A model generated the notes under the pieces. The model saw only the letters and a list, made by a program, of their open reading frames with translations. It had not been told where the DNA came from and searched no databases. Below are positions 20,721 through 31,744 of a DNA stretch of 64,000 nucleotides, piece by piece; within the stretch, counting starts at the first letter, position 1; every line of letters starts with the position of its first letter. Origin of the DNA: Gammaproteobacteria bacterium (ex Lamellibrachia satsuma) (GTDB lineage: Bacteria; Pseudomonadota; Gammaproteobacteria; Chromatiales; Chromatiaceae); assembly GCA_019623805.1 (NCBI GenBank), contig CP053680.1, positions 3,078,001 to 3,142,000 of the forward strand, in the 5' to 3' direction. Made by a program: the position numbers and the translations under genes.

Positions 20721-21473
20721 ATGCGTAGGCCGCTGGTAGCCGGAAACTGGAAGATGAATGGTTCCATCGAGAGCGTTCGCGAACTGCTCGAAGGTCTCAG
20801 GGCCGGTGCGGGTGAAGTCAAAAATGCTGAAATGGCAGTTTGTCCCCCTGCTGTGTTCATTCCGCAGGTTCAGGAACAACTCTCGGGTTCTGTGATTGCC
20901 TGGGGTGGCCAGGATCTCTCTGTCGAGACATCTGGAGCCTTCACGGGTGAGATAGCAGCTTCCATGTTGAACGACTTTTCCTGCAAGTATGTCATTGTCG
21001 GTCACTCTGAGCGCCGTACCTATCATGGGGAGAGCGACGAGTTGGTGGCAAAGAAGTACGCCGCCGCGCGTGCGGCCGGCTTGGTTCCCATTCTATGCAT
21101 CGGGGAGACCCTCGAAGAGCGCGAGCAGGGCATTACCGAGGATGTGTGCGCGCGCCAGCTGAATGCGGTGATCGAACTTGAAGGCGTCGAGGCGCTGGCT
21201 GATGGCGTTGTCGCTTACGAGCCGGTTTGGGCAATCGGTACTGGTAAGACGGCGACCCCGGAACAGGCACAGGATGTACATGCTTTTATCCGTGGTCGCG
21301 TGGCTGAGAAGAGCGGGGAAGTGGCAGAAGGACTGCGTATCCTCTATGGCGGTTCCATGAAGCCGGATAACGCCAGGGAGTTGATCGGCAAACCCGATAT
21401 CGATGGTGGTCTGATAGGCGGTGCTTCACTCAAGGCGGCGGATTTTCTTGGCATCTGTACCGCCGCAAACTAA
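20721..21473 (+). CDS. tpiA: Triose-phosphate isomerase
   Basis: Interconverts dihydroxyacetone phosphate and glyceraldehyde-3-phosphate. It has 250 residues, a TIM barrel beginning MRRPLVAGNWKMNGS with the active-site Asn and Lys. The catalytic His lies in VIVGHSERR and the catalytic Glu in VAYEPVWAIGTGKTATPEQA, which includes the flexible loop 6. The GGSMKPDNA phosphate-binding loop is near the end. Its place between glmM and secG is common in gammaproteobacteria outside the enterics. Confidence 0.98.
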   Translation: MRRPLVAGNWKMNGSIESVRELLEGLRAGAGEVKNAEMAVCPPAVFIPQVQEQLSGSVIAWGGQDLSVETSGAFTGEIAASMLNDFSCKYVIVGHSERRTYHGESDELVAKKYAAARAAGLVPILCIGETLEEREQGITEDVCARQLNAVIELEGVEALADGVVAYEPVWAIGTGKTATPEQAQDVHAFIRGRVAEKSGEVAEGLRILYGGSMKPDNARELIGKPDIDGGLIGGASLKAADFLGICTAAN

Positions 21474-21498
21474 ATTCTGATAGGCAGCGAAAAGTTTC

Positions 21499-21882
21499 AT
21501 GCAGACGATTCTTGTTGTATTTCACCTCTTTCTGGCACTGGGCCTGGTCGGACTGATTCTGATTCAGCACGGTAAGGGTGCGGATGCCGGTGCGGCATTC
21601 GGCAGTGGTGCCTCTGCGACCGTGTTTGGTGCGCAGGGTTCAGCCTCATTCCTGTCGCGGGCCACCGCAGCACTGGCGGCGCTCTTTTTCATCACCAGTA
21701 TGGCGCTGGCTTACTTCGCCACTCAGAGTCGACAGCCGCAGGGGCTTATGGAGTCGATGCAGACTGAGCAGGTGGAGACGGCGGTTCCCGCTGCAGAAAC
21801 GATCAATTCTGACGTGCCTGTGATCCCTGCGCCTGGGCAGGACGTTCCGGCAAGAGCGCCTGAACCAGAAGTGAAAGAGTAA
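21499..21882 (+). CDS. secG: Protein-export membrane protein SecG
   Basis: Small third subunit of the SecYEG translocon. It has 127 residues. Two membrane helices (about residues 3-22 and 50-72) flank the conserved cytoplasmic loop with [22 protein letters not shown] Pro/Glu-rich tail after residue 80 is longer than in short SecGs but common in this class. The tRNA-Leu gene begins 17 bases after the stop, as with secG-leuU in E. coli. Confidence 0.96.
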   Translation: MQTILVVFHLFLALGLVGLILIQHGKGADAGAAFGSGASATVFGAQGSASFLSRATAALAALFFITSMALAYFATQSRQPQGLMESMQTEQVETAVPAAETINSDVPVIPAPGQDVPARAPEPEVKE

Positions 21883-21899
21883 TATCCAACGATTTAATT

Positions 21900-21984
21900 G
21901 CCGATGTGGTGGAATTGGTAGACACGCTATCTTGAGGGGGTAGTGGCGTAAGCCGTGCCGGTTCAAGTCCGGCCATCGGCACCA
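21900..21984 (+). tRNA. tRNA-Leu (GAG)
   Basis: 85 bases with encoded CCA. The acceptor GCCGATG pairs with CATCGGC. The anticodon arm is CTATC, loop TTGAGGG, GGTAG, giving anticodon GAG. A long class II variable arm (GGC-GTAA-GCC) and a GTTCAAGTC T-loop are present. It reads CUC and CUU codons. The location after secG matches E. coli leuU. Confidence 0.97.
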
Positions 21985-21990
21985 TTAATG

Positions 21991-22027
21991 AACGGTATCG
22001 TCCATAATCGGGTGATGCCGTTTTTTT
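21991..22027 (+). terminator. Terminator after tRNA-Leu
   Basis: A 9-bp stem (21991-21999 with 22014-22022, one G-T pair) is followed by seven T. It separates the secG-tRNA unit from the nuo promoter. Confidence 0.8.
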
Positions 22028-22087
22028 ATGCCTGAAAAAAATAGAATAACTTATTGATAAATATCAGTTTATTCGGCTGTATGCGAC

Positions 22088-22116
22088 TTGACATGAATTG
22101 GGTGCTGCTCTAAACT
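22088..22116 (+). promoter_or_regulatory. Sigma70 promoter of the nuo operon
   Basis: A consensus TTGACA (22088-22093), a 17-base spacer and TAAACT (22111-22116) lie about 70 bases before nuoA, directly after the tRNA-Leu terminator. It is the best promoter in the region and would drive all 14 complex I genes. Confidence 0.75.
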
Positions 22117-22185
22117 TTCGCGTTAATAAATAAAAGAGTTCGCTTTGGCGATAATTATGATCGTTCTGAGGGGGGCGACATAACA

Positions 22186-22542
22186 ATGCTCGAAAATTAT
22201 CTACCTATCCTGATTTTTCTGGCTGTGGCCTTTGTTCTGGGGGTCGTGGTTATCGGTATGGGGTTTCTGCTTGGAACCCGAAAGCCTGATGCGGAGAAGC
22301 TCTCGCCTTACGAGTGCGGCTTTGAGGCCTTCGAAGATGCCCGCATGAAGTTTGACGTTCGTTACTACCTCGTTGCCATCCTCTTTATTATCTTTGATCT
22401 TGAGATTGCCTTCCTCTTTCCCTGGGCTGTCGTTTTGGGCGAACTCGGAATGGTGGGTTTCGTCGCAATGATGGTCTTTCTCGGTATTTTGGTTATCGGC
22501 TTTATCTACGAGTGGAAGAAAGGGGCACTTGAATGGGAGTAG
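22186..22542 (+). CDS. nuoA: NADH-quinone oxidoreductase subunit A
   Basis: Small membrane subunit of complex I at the junction of the peripheral and membrane arms. It has 118 residues with three predicted helices (about 7-30, 62-84, 90-110). The cytoplasmic loop has [24 protein letters not shown], with the conserved Cys that marks active/deactive state changes in relatives. GAGGGGGG precedes the ATG. The last 10 bases overlap nuoB. Confidence 0.97.
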   Translation: MLENYLPILIFLAVAFVLGVVVIGMGFLLGTRKPDAEKLSPYECGFEAFEDARMKFDVRYYLVAILFIIFDLEIAFLFPWAVVLGELGMVGFVAMMVFLGILVIGFIYEWKKGALEWE

Positions 22543-23009
22543 AAGGTCTTCTCGAGAAGGGTGTTATCACCACTTCCGCCGACAAGCTGATCAACTGGGC
22601 GCGTACCGGGTCTCTCTGGCCCATGACTTTTGGCCTGGCCTGCTGTGCCGTGGAGATGATGCACGCTGCTGCGGCTCGCTACGACATGGATCGCTTCGGA
22701 ATCATCTTCCGTCCCAGTCCACGGCAGTCAGATGTGATGATCGTGGCCGGTACCCTGGTCAATAAGATGGCCCCGGCTCTGCGCAAGGTCTACGATCAGA
22801 TGGCAGAGCCTCGCTGGGTGATCTCCATGGGTTCCTGTGCCAACGGCGGCGGTTACTACCACTACTCCTATGCGGTGGTGCGCGGTTGTGATCGCGTAGT
22901 GCCGGTCGATATCTATGTGCCGGGATGCCCGCCCACTGCGGAGGCGCTGCTGTATGGTGTTCTGCAGTTGCAGGACAAGATTCGCCGCACCAGCACGATT
23001 GCGCGATAG
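22533..23009 (+). CDS. nuoB: NADH-quinone oxidoreductase subunit B
   Basis: Carries the terminal iron-sulfur cluster N2, which hands electrons to quinone. It has 158 residues. The 4Fe-4S ligands are the adjacent pair in [12 protein letters not shown], a third Cys in [12 protein letters not shown] and a fourth in [15 protein letters not shown]. The start overlaps nuoA, a sign of translational coupling. Confidence 0.98.
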   Translation: MGVEGLLEKGVITTSADKLINWARTGSLWPMTFGLACCAVEMMHAAAARYDMDRFGIIFRPSPRQSDVMIVAGTLVNKMAPALRKVYDQMAEPRWVISMGSCANGGGYYHYSYAVVRGCDRVVPVDIYVPGCPPTAEALLYGVLQLQDKIRRTSTIAR

Positions 23010-23018
23010 GTGAATTGA

Positions 23019-23741
23019 ATGAGTGATAGCGCGCAGACTCCCCTGGAAGCAAGAATGACGACCCTGGCAGACGACCTGAGCGGACGATTTGCCGACTTGG
23101 GTTGCGAGGTTGAGCAGGGTTTCGGCGAAGTCACGCTGATCGTGCCCCGTGATCATCTCCTGGAGATTGGGGAGATCCTTCGGGACGATGAGGCTTTTTC
23201 CTTTGAAGAGGTGATCGATGTCTGTGGCGTCGATTACTCTGCCTATGGTGTGGCGGAGTGGGATGTGACCACGGCCTCATCAACCGGCTTTGGACGTGGC
23301 GTGGTGGAGTCTGACAGGGTATTTGATCTCGAAGCGGAGAAGCGCTTTGCAGCGGTCTATCATCTGCTCTCCGTGAAAAACAACATGCGTTTGCGGCTGC
23401 GTGTATTCGTGGATACGACACACCCGATTGTCGCCTCAGTGGTGGGTATCTGGAATTGTGCCAACTGGTTCGAGCGAGAGGCCTTCGATCTCTACGGTAT
23501 CCTGTTTGAAGGGCATCCCGATCTGCGCCGCATACTTACCGATTACGGTTTTATCGGTCACCCCTTTCGCAAGGACTTTCCGCTTATCGGTCAGGTGGAG
23601 ATGCGCTACGATCCGGAGCAGGCTCGTGTCATCTATGAGCCGGTAAGTATGGAGGGGCGCACGCTGGTTCCCCGTGTTATCCGCGGCAACGATCAAGACC
23701 TCCCGGAAGCGTCAGAACAGCAGGATTCCAGCGATGCCTGA
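23019..23741 (+). CDS. nuoC: NADH-quinone oxidoreductase subunit C
   Basis: 30-kDa subunit of the hydrogenase-like module, beside NuoD. It is separate from nuoD here, unlike the fused nuoCD of E. coli. It has 240 residues. The 30-kDa signature [29 protein letters not shown] is complete, followed by HPFRKDFPL. The Ser/Gln-rich tail after about residue 222 overlaps the start of nuoD by 8 bases. Confidence 0.97.
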   Translation: MSDSAQTPLEARMTTLADDLSGRFADLGCEVEQGFGEVTLIVPRDHLLEIGEILRDDEAFSFEEVIDVCGVDYSAYGVAEWDVTTASSTGFGRGVVESDRVFDLEAEKRFAAVYHLLSVKNNMRLRLRVFVDTTHPIVASVVGIWNCANWFEREAFDLYGILFEGHPDLRRILTDYGFIGHPFRKDFPLIGQVEMRYDPEQARVIYEPVSMEGRTLVPRVIRGNDQDLPEASEQQDSSDA

Positions 23742-24987
23742 GATTCGTAATTACACCCTGAACTTCGGACCGCAGCATCCCGCCGCGCACGGCGTTTTGC
23801 GTCTGGTACTGGAGATGGACGGCGAGGTTATCGAGCGCGCCGACCCGCATGTCGGCCTGCTGCATCGGGCGACAGAGAAACTGGCTGAGACCAAACCTTA
23901 CAACCAAAGCATTCCCTACATGGATCGTCTCGACTACGTCTCCATGATGTGTAGTGAGCACGGCTATGTGCGGGCAATCGAAAAACTGTTGGATGTGGAG
24001 GTGCCGGAGCGTGCCCAATACATCCGCACTATGTTCGACGAGATCACCCGTATCCTGAACCACCTGATGTGGCTGGGGACCCATGCGCTCGACGTTGGTG
24101 CGATGACGGTTTTTCTCTACGCCTTCCGTGAACGTGAGGACCTGATGGACTGCTACGAGGCGGTTTCAGGCGCGCGTATGCACGCAGCTTACTATCGGCC
24201 CGGCGGCGTCTATCGTGATCTGCCGGAGCAGATGCCTCAGTACCAGCAGAGCCAGTGGGTGACGGGGCGTGATGCCGAGCGGCGCAACGATGCCCGTCAC
24301 GGTTCCCTGCTCGATTTTATCGAGGATTTCGCCAATCGTTTCCCAGCCTGCGTCGATGAGTATGAGACGCTGCTGACCGATAACCGGATCTGGAAGCAGC
24401 GCACAGTCGGCATTGGCGTCGTCTCCCCGAAACGTGCCCTGCAGTTGGGTTTTACCGGCCCGATGCTGCGTGGTTCCGGCATCGAATGGGATCTACGCAA
24501 AAAACAGTCCTACGCCGCTTACGATAAGATCGATTTTGATATCCCGGTGGGCGTCGAAGGCGACTCTTATGATCGCTACCTGGTGCGTATCGAGGAGTTG
24601 CGTCAGTCCAACCGGATCATCAAACAATGCGTCGAGTGGCTGCGCAACAATCCCGGCCCGGTGATGGCGAATGACCACAAGGTCGCTCCGCCGCTGCGGG
24701 CCGACATGAAGGGCGATATGGAGAGTCTGATTCACCATTTCAAACTCTTCACAGAAGGTTACTGCACCCCGCCCGGCGAAGTCTACGCCGCAGTGGAGGC
24801 ACCCAAGGGTGAGTTCGGTTGCTACATCATCTCCGACGGGGCCAACAAGCCTTACCGACTGAAGATCCGCGCTCCCGGTTTTCCCCACATGGCTGCGATG
24901 GATGAGATGGTCAAGGGTCATATGCTTGCCGATGTGGTAGCCGTGATCGGCACCATGGATGTGGTATTTGGTGAGATTGACCGCTAG
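23734..24987 (+). CDS. nuoD: NADH-quinone oxidoreductase subunit D
   Basis: 49-kDa subunit that forms most of the quinone pocket. It has 417 residues from the ATG at 23734 ([21 protein letters not shown]); a longer in-frame ORF upstream runs inside nuoC and is not used. The quinone-binding HPAAHG loop, [12 protein letters not shown] and [13 protein letters not shown] segments, and the [10 protein letters not shown]-terminus are all present. It overlaps nuoC by 8 bases. Confidence 0.97.
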   Translation: MPEIRNYTLNFGPQHPAAHGVLRLVLEMDGEVIERADPHVGLLHRATEKLAETKPYNQSIPYMDRLDYVSMMCSEHGYVRAIEKLLDVEVPERAQYIRTMFDEITRILNHLMWLGTHALDVGAMTVFLYAFREREDLMDCYEAVSGARMHAAYYRPGGVYRDLPEQMPQYQQSQWVTGRDAERRNDARHGSLLDFIEDFANRFPACVDEYETLLTDNRIWKQRTVGIGVVSPKRALQLGFTGPMLRGSGIEWDLRKKQSYAAYDKIDFDIPVGVEGDSYDRYLVRIEELRQSNRIIKQCVEWLRNNPGPVMANDHKVAPPLRADMKGDMESLIHHFKLFTEGYCTPPGEVYAAVEAPKGEFGCYIISDGANKPYRLKIRAPGFPHMAAMDEMVKGHMLADVVAVIGTMDVVFGEIDR

Positions 24988-24996
24988 AGCACTGAG

Positions 24997-25503
24997 ATGA
25001 ACACGATAGAAGTGAATAACAAAGCGGAAATTTTCTCCACCGAGATTCGGGAAGAGATCGACCGGTGGGTTGCCAAATACCCTGCAGACTGGAAGCAGTC
25101 GGCGGTGATGGCGGCACTGCGTATCATCCAGGACGCCAATGGCGGCTGGCTGACCACCGAGCTGATGAACGATGTGGCGGCCTATCTCGATATGGCGCCG
25201 ATAGCGGTCTACGAAGTGGCTACCTTCTACTCGATGTACGAGTTGAAGCCGGTCGGCAAGCACAAGATCTGCATCTGCACCAATGTCTCCTGCATGATTA
25301 ACAATTCCGACCGGGTTGTTGATCATCTGGAGGATCGGTTGGGTATCAAGCTGGGCCAGACCACGGAAGATGGTCGCTTTACCCTCAAAGAGGTCGAGTG
25401 TCTGGGGGCCTGTGGCGGTGCGCCGATGATGCAGATTGGCAAGCAATATTACGAAAACCTGACACCAGAGATCATCGATTCGATCCTGGAAGGACTGGAG
25501 TAA
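24997..25503 (+). CDS. nuoE: NADH-quinone oxidoreductase subunit E
   Basis: Thioredoxin-like subunit of the NADH-oxidising module that holds the 2Fe-2S cluster N1a. It has 168 residues: a helical N-terminus and a thioredoxin-like C-terminus. The cluster ligands are in [10 protein letters not shown] and [14 protein letters not shown]. It lies 9 bases after nuoD and 5 bases before nuoF. Confidence 0.97.
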   Translation: MNTIEVNNKAEIFSTEIREEIDRWVAKYPADWKQSAVMAALRIIQDANGGWLTTELMNDVAAYLDMAPIAVYEVATFYSMYELKPVGKHKICICTNVSCMINNSDRVVDHLEDRLGIKLGQTTEDGRFTLKEVECLGACGGAPMMQIGKQYYENLTPEIIDSILEGLE

Positions 25504-25508
25504 GACGG

Positions 25509-26783
25509 ATGGTGAATGAAGTCTGTTTGCGTACTCTGGATCTGGATCGTCCCTGGCTGCTCGAGCAGTATCAGAGCCGGGGTGGCTATGAGATGCTGAC
25601 CAGGATTCTGAAAGAGAAGACTCCACCGGAAGAGATCATCGAAGAGGTGAAAAAGTCCGGTTTGCGCGGTCGTGGCGGCGCCGGTTTTCCCACTGGTCTG
25701 AAGTGGAGTTTCATCTCCCGTAACGCCCCGGGAGAGAAGTATGTGGTCTGCAACTCGGACGAGGGTGAGCCGGGTACTTTCAAGGATCGCGATATCCTGC
25801 GCTACAATCCGCACCAGCTGGTTGAAGGCATGATTATCGCCGGATATGCGATAGGCGCGACCCAGGGCTACAACTACATTCGCGGCGAGTTCTGGGAACC
25901 CTACGAGCGTTTCGAGGCGGCTCTGAAAGAGGCCCGCGAGGCTGGTTTCCTGGGTGAAAATCTGCTGGGTTCCGGTTTCGATTTTGAGTTGCACGCCCAT
26001 CTTGGTGGTGGTGCCTATGTCTGTGGTGAGGAGACGGCCCTGCTGGAGTCGATCGAAGGCAAGAAGGGGCAGCCCCGCTTCAAACCGCCGTTCCCAGCCC
26101 ATTTCGGCCTCTATGGCCGTCCGACGATCATCAACAACACAGAATCCCTTGCCTCCATCCCGATGATCCTGAAAGAGGGCGGACTCTGGTTTGCCGATAT
26201 CGGTGTCAAGAACAGCGGGGGGTCCAAGCTCTTCTCGATCTCCGGCAATCTGAATAATCCGGGCGTGTTTGAGATCCCCATGGGTACACCTTTCTCTGAG
26301 TTGCTGGAGATGGCTGGTGGCGTGAAGGGTGGACGCAAGCTCAAGGCGGTTATTCCGGGCGGTTCCTCCGCGCCGGTCATTCCCGGCGAGCAGATGATGG
26401 ATCTGACCATGGATTACGATGCTATCGCTGGAGCGGGGTCCATGCTGGGATCCGGTGCGGTGATCGTGCTTGACGATACCAACTGCATGGTCAAGGTGCT
26501 TGAGCGTATGTCCTACTTCTACCATGAAGAGTCCTGTGGCCAGTGTACCCCCTGCCGCGAGGGTACCGGCTGGCTCTATCGCGTGGTGAGCCGTATCGAA
26601 AACGGCCAGGGTCGCCAGGAGGATCTGGATCTGCTCAATGACGTGGCTGCCAGAATCAGCGGTCGTACAATCTGCGCATTGGGTGATGCAGCCGCGGGAC
26701 CTGTGGCTGGTATGCTCAAGCACTTCCGGGATGAATTCCAATACCACATCGACCACAAAAAGTGTCTGGTCGGTGCGGGTTAA
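25509..26783 (+). CDS. nuoF: NADH-quinone oxidoreductase subunit F
   Basis: Binds NADH and FMN and one 4Fe-4S cluster (N3). It has 424 residues from the ATG at 25509 ([22 protein letters not shown]); the frame is open further upstream inside nuoE but lacks a credible start. The NADH/FMN glycine-rich segment [18 protein letters not shown], the YICGEETAL-type segment [16 protein letters not shown] and the cluster motif [12 protein letters not shown] are intact. Confidence 0.98.
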   Translation: MVNEVCLRTLDLDRPWLLEQYQSRGGYEMLTRILKEKTPPEEIIEEVKKSGLRGRGGAGFPTGLKWSFISRNAPGEKYVVCNSDEGEPGTFKDRDILRYNPHQLVEGMIIAGYAIGATQGYNYIRGEFWEPYERFEAALKEAREAGFLGENLLGSGFDFELHAHLGGGAYVCGEETALLESIEGKKGQPRFKPPFPAHFGLYGRPTIINNTESLASIPMILKEGGLWFADIGVKNSGGSKLFSISGNLNNPGVFEIPMGTPFSELLEMAGGVKGGRKLKAVIPGGSSAPVIPGEQMMDLTMDYDAIAGAGSMLGSGAVIVLDDTNCMVKVLERMSYFYHEESCGQCTPCREGTGWLYRVVSRIENGQGRQEDLDLLNDVAARISGRTICALGDAAAGPVAGMLKHFRDEFQYHIDHKKCLVGAG

Positions 26784-26808
26784 AGGTCAGTAGAGACGAA
26801 ATACGACG

Positions 26809-29169
26809 ATGACTCAGGATTCCATGGTAACCATCGAAATCAACGGCCAGGAGCTGAAAGCAAAGGCCGGGGCCATGCTCATCGAAGTAACCGATGAGGC
26901 GGGTATCAATATTCCCCGTTTCTGCTATCACAAAAAACTCTCCATCTCCGCCAGCTGTCGTCAATGCCTCGTCGAAGTGAAAAATGCGCCCAAGCCGCTG
27001 CCCGCCTGCGCCACGCCGGTGATGGAGGGGATGAAGGTGTTTACCCGCTCGCCGCTGGCGCTCGCTGCACAGAAAGGCACCATGGAGTTCCTGCTCATCA
27101 ACCATCCGCTTGACTGCCCGATCTGTGATCAGGGCGGCGAGTGTGAGCTGCAGGATGTGGCTGTCTCCTGTGGCAGCGATGTCTCCCGTTTTGTGGAAGG
27201 CAAACGTGTGGTGCCTGCTAAGAACATCGGTCCGTTGATTGCCACCGAGATGACCCGCTGCATCCACTGTACACGCTGCATCCGTTTCGGTGAGGAGATC
27301 GCCGGCATCCGGGAGATGGGCGCCACAGGCCGTGGTGAACACATGGTGATCGGCACCTACGTTGAAAAGAGCATCGACTCCGAGCTTTCAGGCAATATCA
27401 TAGATCTCTGCCCGGTGGGGGCTTTGACCTCCAAGCCATTTCGTTTCCAGGCCCGTGCCTGGGAGTTGACCCAGGTCGAGGGTGTGGCGCCACACGACTC
27501 CGTCGGTTCCAATCTGCATCTCCATCTGCGCAGTAACAAGGTAATGCGGGTAGCGCCCAAGGATAACGAGTCGATTAATGAGTGCTGGATCTCCGACCGG
27601 GACCGTTTCAGCTATCAGGGTCTCTACAGCGATGACCGTCTGATCGTGCCGAAGATCAAGCAGAGCGGCGAATGGCAGGATGTGACCTGGGAAGTGGCGC
27701 TGGATATGGTAGCCGCAGGGCTGCAGGAGATCGGTGAAGGGGAGCAGATTGCCACTTTGGTATCTCCCTCGTCGACTCTCGAAGAACTCTACCTTGCACA
27801 GAAGGTGACTCGGGGGCTGGGCAGCAACAATATTGACTACCGTCTCCGTCAGGGCGACTTTCGTTTGGATGGCGCGGAACCGGCCTTTAGCTGGCTCGGT
27901 TTGAAGATAACTGAGATAGAGGGTTTGAATGCGGCGCTGCTGGTGGGCTCCAATACCCGCAAGGAGCAGCCGATCCTGGCGCACAATCTGCGCAAGGCGG
28001 CAGTGGGTGGTGCCAAGTTGCATTTCATCAATCCGCTGCAGTTGGAACTGAATTATGCTGCCGGCCAGCAGGTAACCACCCCTGCGGGCATGGTGCAAAG
28101 CCTGGCCGCAGTTGCCAAGGCATTGGGGGCGGCGGGTGAGGGGGCTGCGGCCAAGGTCATCGATAAAGTGGTTGCTGACGATGATGCAAAAGCCATTGCA
28201 AGCGCCCTGAAAAATGCGGATAACGCAGCAGTGATGCTGGGAAATATCGCGGCGGCCCATCCCGACTACTCAATACTCTGTGCGCTGGCATCTGCGGTAG
28301 CAAACGCGAGCGGTGCTACATTAGGTTTTCTGGCAGAAGCGGCCAACAGTATCGGCGCCCGTCTCGCCGGCGCACTGCCCCATCTGCTGCCGGGCGCCAA
28401 AGCGGCAACTGAGAAGGGGCTGGATGTCATGAAGCTGCAGAAACTGCCCCGTAAGGGTTATCTGTTGCTTGGGGCCGAGCCTGGTTATGATTTCTGGAAT
28501 GCGGGTTTGACCCAGAGTGCGCTGGAGAGTGCGGATTTGGTGGTTGCGCTGAATACACATACTTCCCCTGCCCTGGAAGCTGCTGCCGACATTATGCTGC
28601 CGATAGCCGCATTCGCGGAGACCTCGGGCACCTATGTCAATGCCGCAGGTGAGTGGCAGAGCTTCCGCGGCGCGGTAAAACCGCTGGGGGAAGCCAGGCC
28701 CGCCTGGAAAGTCCTGCGGGTGCTGGGTAACCTCCTGGATCAGGAGGATTGCGAATACACCTCATCTGAGCAGGTTCGCGATGAACTGGCTTCACTCTGT
28801 GAGGGTGTGATGCCGGACAACAGTGTTGGAAAGACTGAGAGCTCCGATCTGCAGAGCGCCGTCGATGGCCTGATCAGAATTGGTGATGTGCCAGCCTACG
28901 CGATGGATAGCCTGGTGCGCAGGGCAAGTGCGCTGCAGCAGACCAAGGATGCGGCGCCCGCTGCGATCTGTATCAACGCGGAGGAGGCCAAAAAAGCGGG
29001 CCTTGCCGATTGCGACTCCGCAGTTGTGACACAGGATGGCAGAGAGGCAACACTGCCGGTTTCGATCGACGTGAACATTCCGGACGGTTGCGTCCGAATC
29101 TCTGCCGGACTGGCCGGCACCGAGACCCTCGGTGCACAGTTTGGCGAAGTGACCCTGGAGAAGGCGTAA
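26809..29169 (+). CDS. nuoG: NADH-quinone oxidoreductase subunit G
   Basis: Large electron-wire subunit of complex I. It has 786 residues. The ferredoxin-like N-terminus has a 2Fe-2S set ([21 protein letters not shown]), then His/Cys cluster ligands [18 protein letters not shown] and a 4Fe-4S set [13 protein letters not shown]. The rest (from about 220) is a degenerate molybdopterin-oxidoreductase fold, shorter than in E. coli NuoG (about 908). The C-terminal half is rich in Ala. Confidence 0.97.
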   Translation: MTQDSMVTIEINGQELKAKAGAMLIEVTDEAGINIPRFCYHKKLSISASCRQCLVEVKNAPKPLPACATPVMEGMKVFTRSPLALAAQKGTMEFLLINHPLDCPICDQGGECELQDVAVSCGSDVSRFVEGKRVVPAKNIGPLIATEMTRCIHCTRCIRFGEEIAGIREMGATGRGEHMVIGTYVEKSIDSELSGNIIDLCPVGALTSKPFRFQARAWELTQVEGVAPHDSVGSNLHLHLRSNKVMRVAPKDNESINECWISDRDRFSYQGLYSDDRLIVPKIKQSGEWQDVTWEVALDMVAAGLQEIGEGEQIATLVSPSSTLEELYLAQKVTRGLGSNNIDYRLRQGDFRLDGAEPAFSWLGLKITEIEGLNAALLVGSNTRKEQPILAHNLRKAAVGGAKLHFINPLQLELNYAAGQQVTTPAGMVQSLAAVAKALGAAGEGAAAKVIDKVVADDDAKAIASALKNADNAAVMLGNIAAAHPDYSILCALASAVANASGATLGFLAEAANSIGARLAGALPHLLPGAKAATEKGLDVMKLQKLPRKGYLLLGAEPGYDFWNAGLTQSALESADLVVALNTHTSPALEAAADIMLPIAAFAETSGTYVNAAGEWQSFRGAVKPLGEARPAWKVLRVLGNLLDQEDCEYTSSEQVRDELASLCEGVMPDNSVGKTESSDLQSAVDGLIRIGDVPAYAMDSLVRRASALQQTKDAAPAAICINAEEAKKAGLADCDSAVVTQDGREATLPVSIDVNIPDGCVRISAGLAGTETLGAQFGEVTLEKA

Positions 29170-29173
29170 ACCG

Positions 29174-30229
29174 ATGGATTTTTTTATCAGCATCTGGGAA
29201 GCCCTGCCGCTTGGGTTACAGACTCTGATCTGGACCCTACTCAAGATCGTCGCTATCGTGGCGCCGGTGATGCTCTGCGTGGCCTACTTTACCTATGCCG
29301 AGCGCAAGATCATCGGCTATATGCAGGTGCGGGTCGGCCCCAACCGGGTTGGTCCGAAGGGCTGGCTGCAACCCATTGCAGACGCAGTCAAACTGATGTT
29401 CAAGGAGATCGTGATCCCGACCAGTGCAAACAAAGTGCTGTTCCTGATTGCGCCAACGTTGGTTTTGGGTCCGGCACTGGCAGCCTGGGCTGTATTTCCA
29501 TTCAATGAAGAGCTGGTGCTGGCGGATATCAACGCCGGACTGCTCTATATCCTGGCGCTGACCTCAGTAGGTGTATATGGGGTCATCATCGCTGGTTGGG
29601 CCTCCAATTCGAAATACGCCTTTCTCGGCGCCATGCGCTCTGCAGCGCAGATCGTCGCCTATGAGATCGCCATGGGTTTTGCCCTGGTGGGCGTGTTGGT
29701 CGCAGCGGGAAGTCTGAATCTGGGTGACATCGTCAGAGCCCAGCAGGGCGGGCTATTCTCCTGGTTCTGGTTGCCGTTATTGCCGCTGTTCGGTGTCTAT
29801 GTGATCTCCGGTGTGGCCGAGACCAATCGTGCCCCTTTTGATGTGGCGGAGGGTGAGTCTGAGATCGTCGCAGGTTTCCATGTTGATTATTCTGGCATGA
29901 CCTTCGCGGTCTTTTTCCTTGCGGAGTATGCCAACATTATACTGATCTCAGCCTTGACAGCGGTACTGTTCCTGGGTGGCTGGTTGTCTCCTTTCGAAGG
30001 CTGGCCAGTCCTTGGTCCCCTGTTTGACTGGGTGCCGGGTTTTGTCTGGTTGGTGATGAAAACGGCGCTGTTCGGTTTCATGTTCCTCTGGTTGCGCGCC
30101 ACATTCCCCCGATATCGTTATGATCAGATCATGCGTCTCGGATGGAAGGTGTTCATACCCATTACCATTGTTTGGATTGCCGTAGTAGGCCTGGCAGTGG
30201 TCTATCAGCTCCCCTGGTGGTTCGATTGA
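29174..30229 (+). CDS. nuoH: NADH-quinone oxidoreductase subunit H
   Basis: Membrane subunit that completes the quinone tunnel and couples the arms. It has 351 residues with about eight helices. The loops [22 protein letters not shown] and [29 protein letters not shown], which carry the conserved acidic residues, match the family closely. It starts 4 bases after the nuoG stop. Confidence 0.98.
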   Translation: MDFFISIWEALPLGLQTLIWTLLKIVAIVAPVMLCVAYFTYAERKIIGYMQVRVGPNRVGPKGWLQPIADAVKLMFKEIVIPTSANKVLFLIAPTLVLGPALAAWAVFPFNEELVLADINAGLLYILALTSVGVYGVIIAGWASNSKYAFLGAMRSAAQIVAYEIAMGFALVGVLVAAGSLNLGDIVRAQQGGLFSWFWLPLLPLFGVYVISGVAETNRAPFDVAEGESEIVAGFHVDYSGMTFAVFFLAEYANIILISALTAVLFLGGWLSPFEGWPVLGPLFDWVPGFVWLVMKTALFGFMFLWLRATFPRYRYDQIMRLGWKVFIPITIVWIAVVGLAVVYQLPWWFD

Positions 30230-30242
30230 GAGGCTCTGACGC

Positions 30243-30731
30243 ATGAACGCCCTGACCAACTATTTCAAGAGCCTGTTCCTGTTGGAGTTGTTCCGCGGGC
30301 TTAGCGTGACTGGCAGATACCTGTTCAAGCGCAAGTTCACGGTTATGTACCCGGAAGAGAAGGCGCCGGTATCGCCACGCTTCCGCGGTCTGCATGCGCA
30401 ACGCCGCTATCCGAATGGGGAAGAGCGTTGCATCGCCTGTAAACTGTGCGAAGCAACCTGCCCGGCGCTGGCAATCACTATTGAGGCAGAGCCTCGTGAC
30501 GACGGCTCCCGTCGGACTACGCGCTATGATATCGATCTTTTCAAGTGTATCTTCTGCGGCTACTGCCAGGAGTCCTGTCCCGTGGATGCAATTGTCGAGA
30601 CACGACTCTACGAGTACCACTTCGAAAATCGTGAAGACAGCCTGATGACCAAGGCAAAACTGCTGGCGATGGGGGATAAATACGAATCCCAGATTGCCGC
30701 TGACCTTGATGCACAGGCGAAGCATCGCTGA
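30243..30731 (+). CDS. nuoI: NADH-quinone oxidoreductase subunit I
   Basis: Carries clusters N6a and N6b. It has 162 residues with an amphipathic N-terminus and two 4Fe-4S motifs, [13 protein letters not shown] and [13 protein letters not shown]. The [18 protein letters not shown] approach to the first cluster is typical of proteobacteria. Confidence 0.98.
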   Translation: MNALTNYFKSLFLLELFRGLSVTGRYLFKRKFTVMYPEEKAPVSPRFRGLHAQRRYPNGEERCIACKLCEATCPALAITIEAEPRDDGSRRTTRYDIDLFKCIFCGYCQESCPVDAIVETRLYEYHFENREDSLMTKAKLLAMGDKYESQIAADLDAQAKHR

Positions 30732-30767
30732 TTTGGATAAATACAGGCTAACTGGCTGGAAAAACTG

Positions 30768-31370
30768 ATGACTTTCGAAAAGTTTATCTTTTATGTGTTG
30801 GCATTCGTGTTGATTGCCTCCGCAAGCATGGTGATTACACGGCGTAATCCCGTGCACTCTGCGCTGTTTCTCATCCTGGCTTTTGTCGCCAGCAGCGGAA
30901 TCTGGCTACTGGCGGAAGCGGAATTCCTGGCCATAACACTGGTACTGGTCTATGTCGGTGCGGTGATGGTGCTGTTTCTCTTCGTGCTGATGATGCTCGA
31001 TATCGACGTGGCAACACTGCGGGCCGGTTTTATGAAGGTGCTGCCGCTGGGTGTGTTGATGATGCTCGCAATGGTGGCGGAACTGGTGTTTGTGGTTGGA
31101 CCCCAGAACTTCGGGTTGGAAAAGTTTGCTGCACCGGCCAGACATGCTGCTGATTACAGCAATACTGCAGAGTTGGGCAGTGTGCTCTACACCGTCTATA
31201 TGTTTCCCTTCGAGATCGCTGCGGTGATCCTGTTGGTTGCGATTATCGCTGCTATTGGTTTGACCATGCGCAAACGCCCGGAAACAAAATATCAGAATCC
31301 CACTGAACAGGTGGCGGTCAAACGTGCTGATCGGGTACGCATGGTCAAAATGGAAGCGGAAAAGGGTTAG
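30768..31370 (+). CDS. nuoJ: NADH-quinone oxidoreductase subunit J
   Basis: Five-helix membrane subunit beside NuoK and NuoA. It has 200 residues. Helix 3 holds the pi-bulge segment [20 protein letters not shown], thought to help couple redox to proton pumping. The charged cytoplasmic tail ([13 protein letters not shown] onward) follows helix 5. It starts 36 bases after nuoI. Confidence 0.97.
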   Translation: MTFEKFIFYVLAFVLIASASMVITRRNPVHSALFLILAFVASSGIWLLAEAEFLAITLVLVYVGAVMVLFLFVLMMLDIDVATLRAGFMKVLPLGVLMMLAMVAELVFVVGPQNFGLEKFAAPARHAADYSNTAELGSVLYTVYMFPFEIAAVILLVAIIAAIGLTMRKRPETKYQNPTEQVAVKRADRVRMVKMEAEKG

Positions 31371-31381
31371 GAGCCGGGATT

Positions 31382-31687
31382 ATGATTGCACTTTCAGATT
31401 ACCTCATACTTGGCGCGATCCTGTTTTCGTTGAGCATCGCCGGCATCTTTATCAACCGTAAAAACCTCATCGTACTTATGATGTGCGTTGAGTTGATGTT
31501 GCTTGCGGTCAATATGAATTTTATTGCCTTTTCACATTTTCTCGGGGATACGACTGGGCAGGTCTTTGTCTTTTTTATCATGACGGTTGCGGCGGCAGAA
31601 GCGGCAATCGGTCTGGCGATTCTGGTGGTGCTGTTCCGCAGCCGCCGCTCGATCAATGTTGAAGATCTGGGTAGCCTGAAGGGTTAA
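31382..31687 (+). CDS. nuoK: NADH-quinone oxidoreductase subunit K
   Basis: MrpC-like three-helix membrane subunit. It has 101 residues, the standard length. The conserved glutamates of the second and third helices are seen in [14 protein letters not shown] and [18 protein letters not shown]. It lies 11 bases after nuoJ. Confidence 0.98.
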   Translation: MIALSDYLILGAILFSLSIAGIFINRKNLIVLMMCVELMLLAVNMNFIAFSHFLGDTTGQVFVFFIMTVAAAEAAIGLAILVVLFRSRRSINVEDLGSLKG

Positions 31688-31744
31688 AGCCCCGGCTGGC
31701 TGTTAAGGTCCATTACTGCGAATTAATTATAAAGAACGACGATC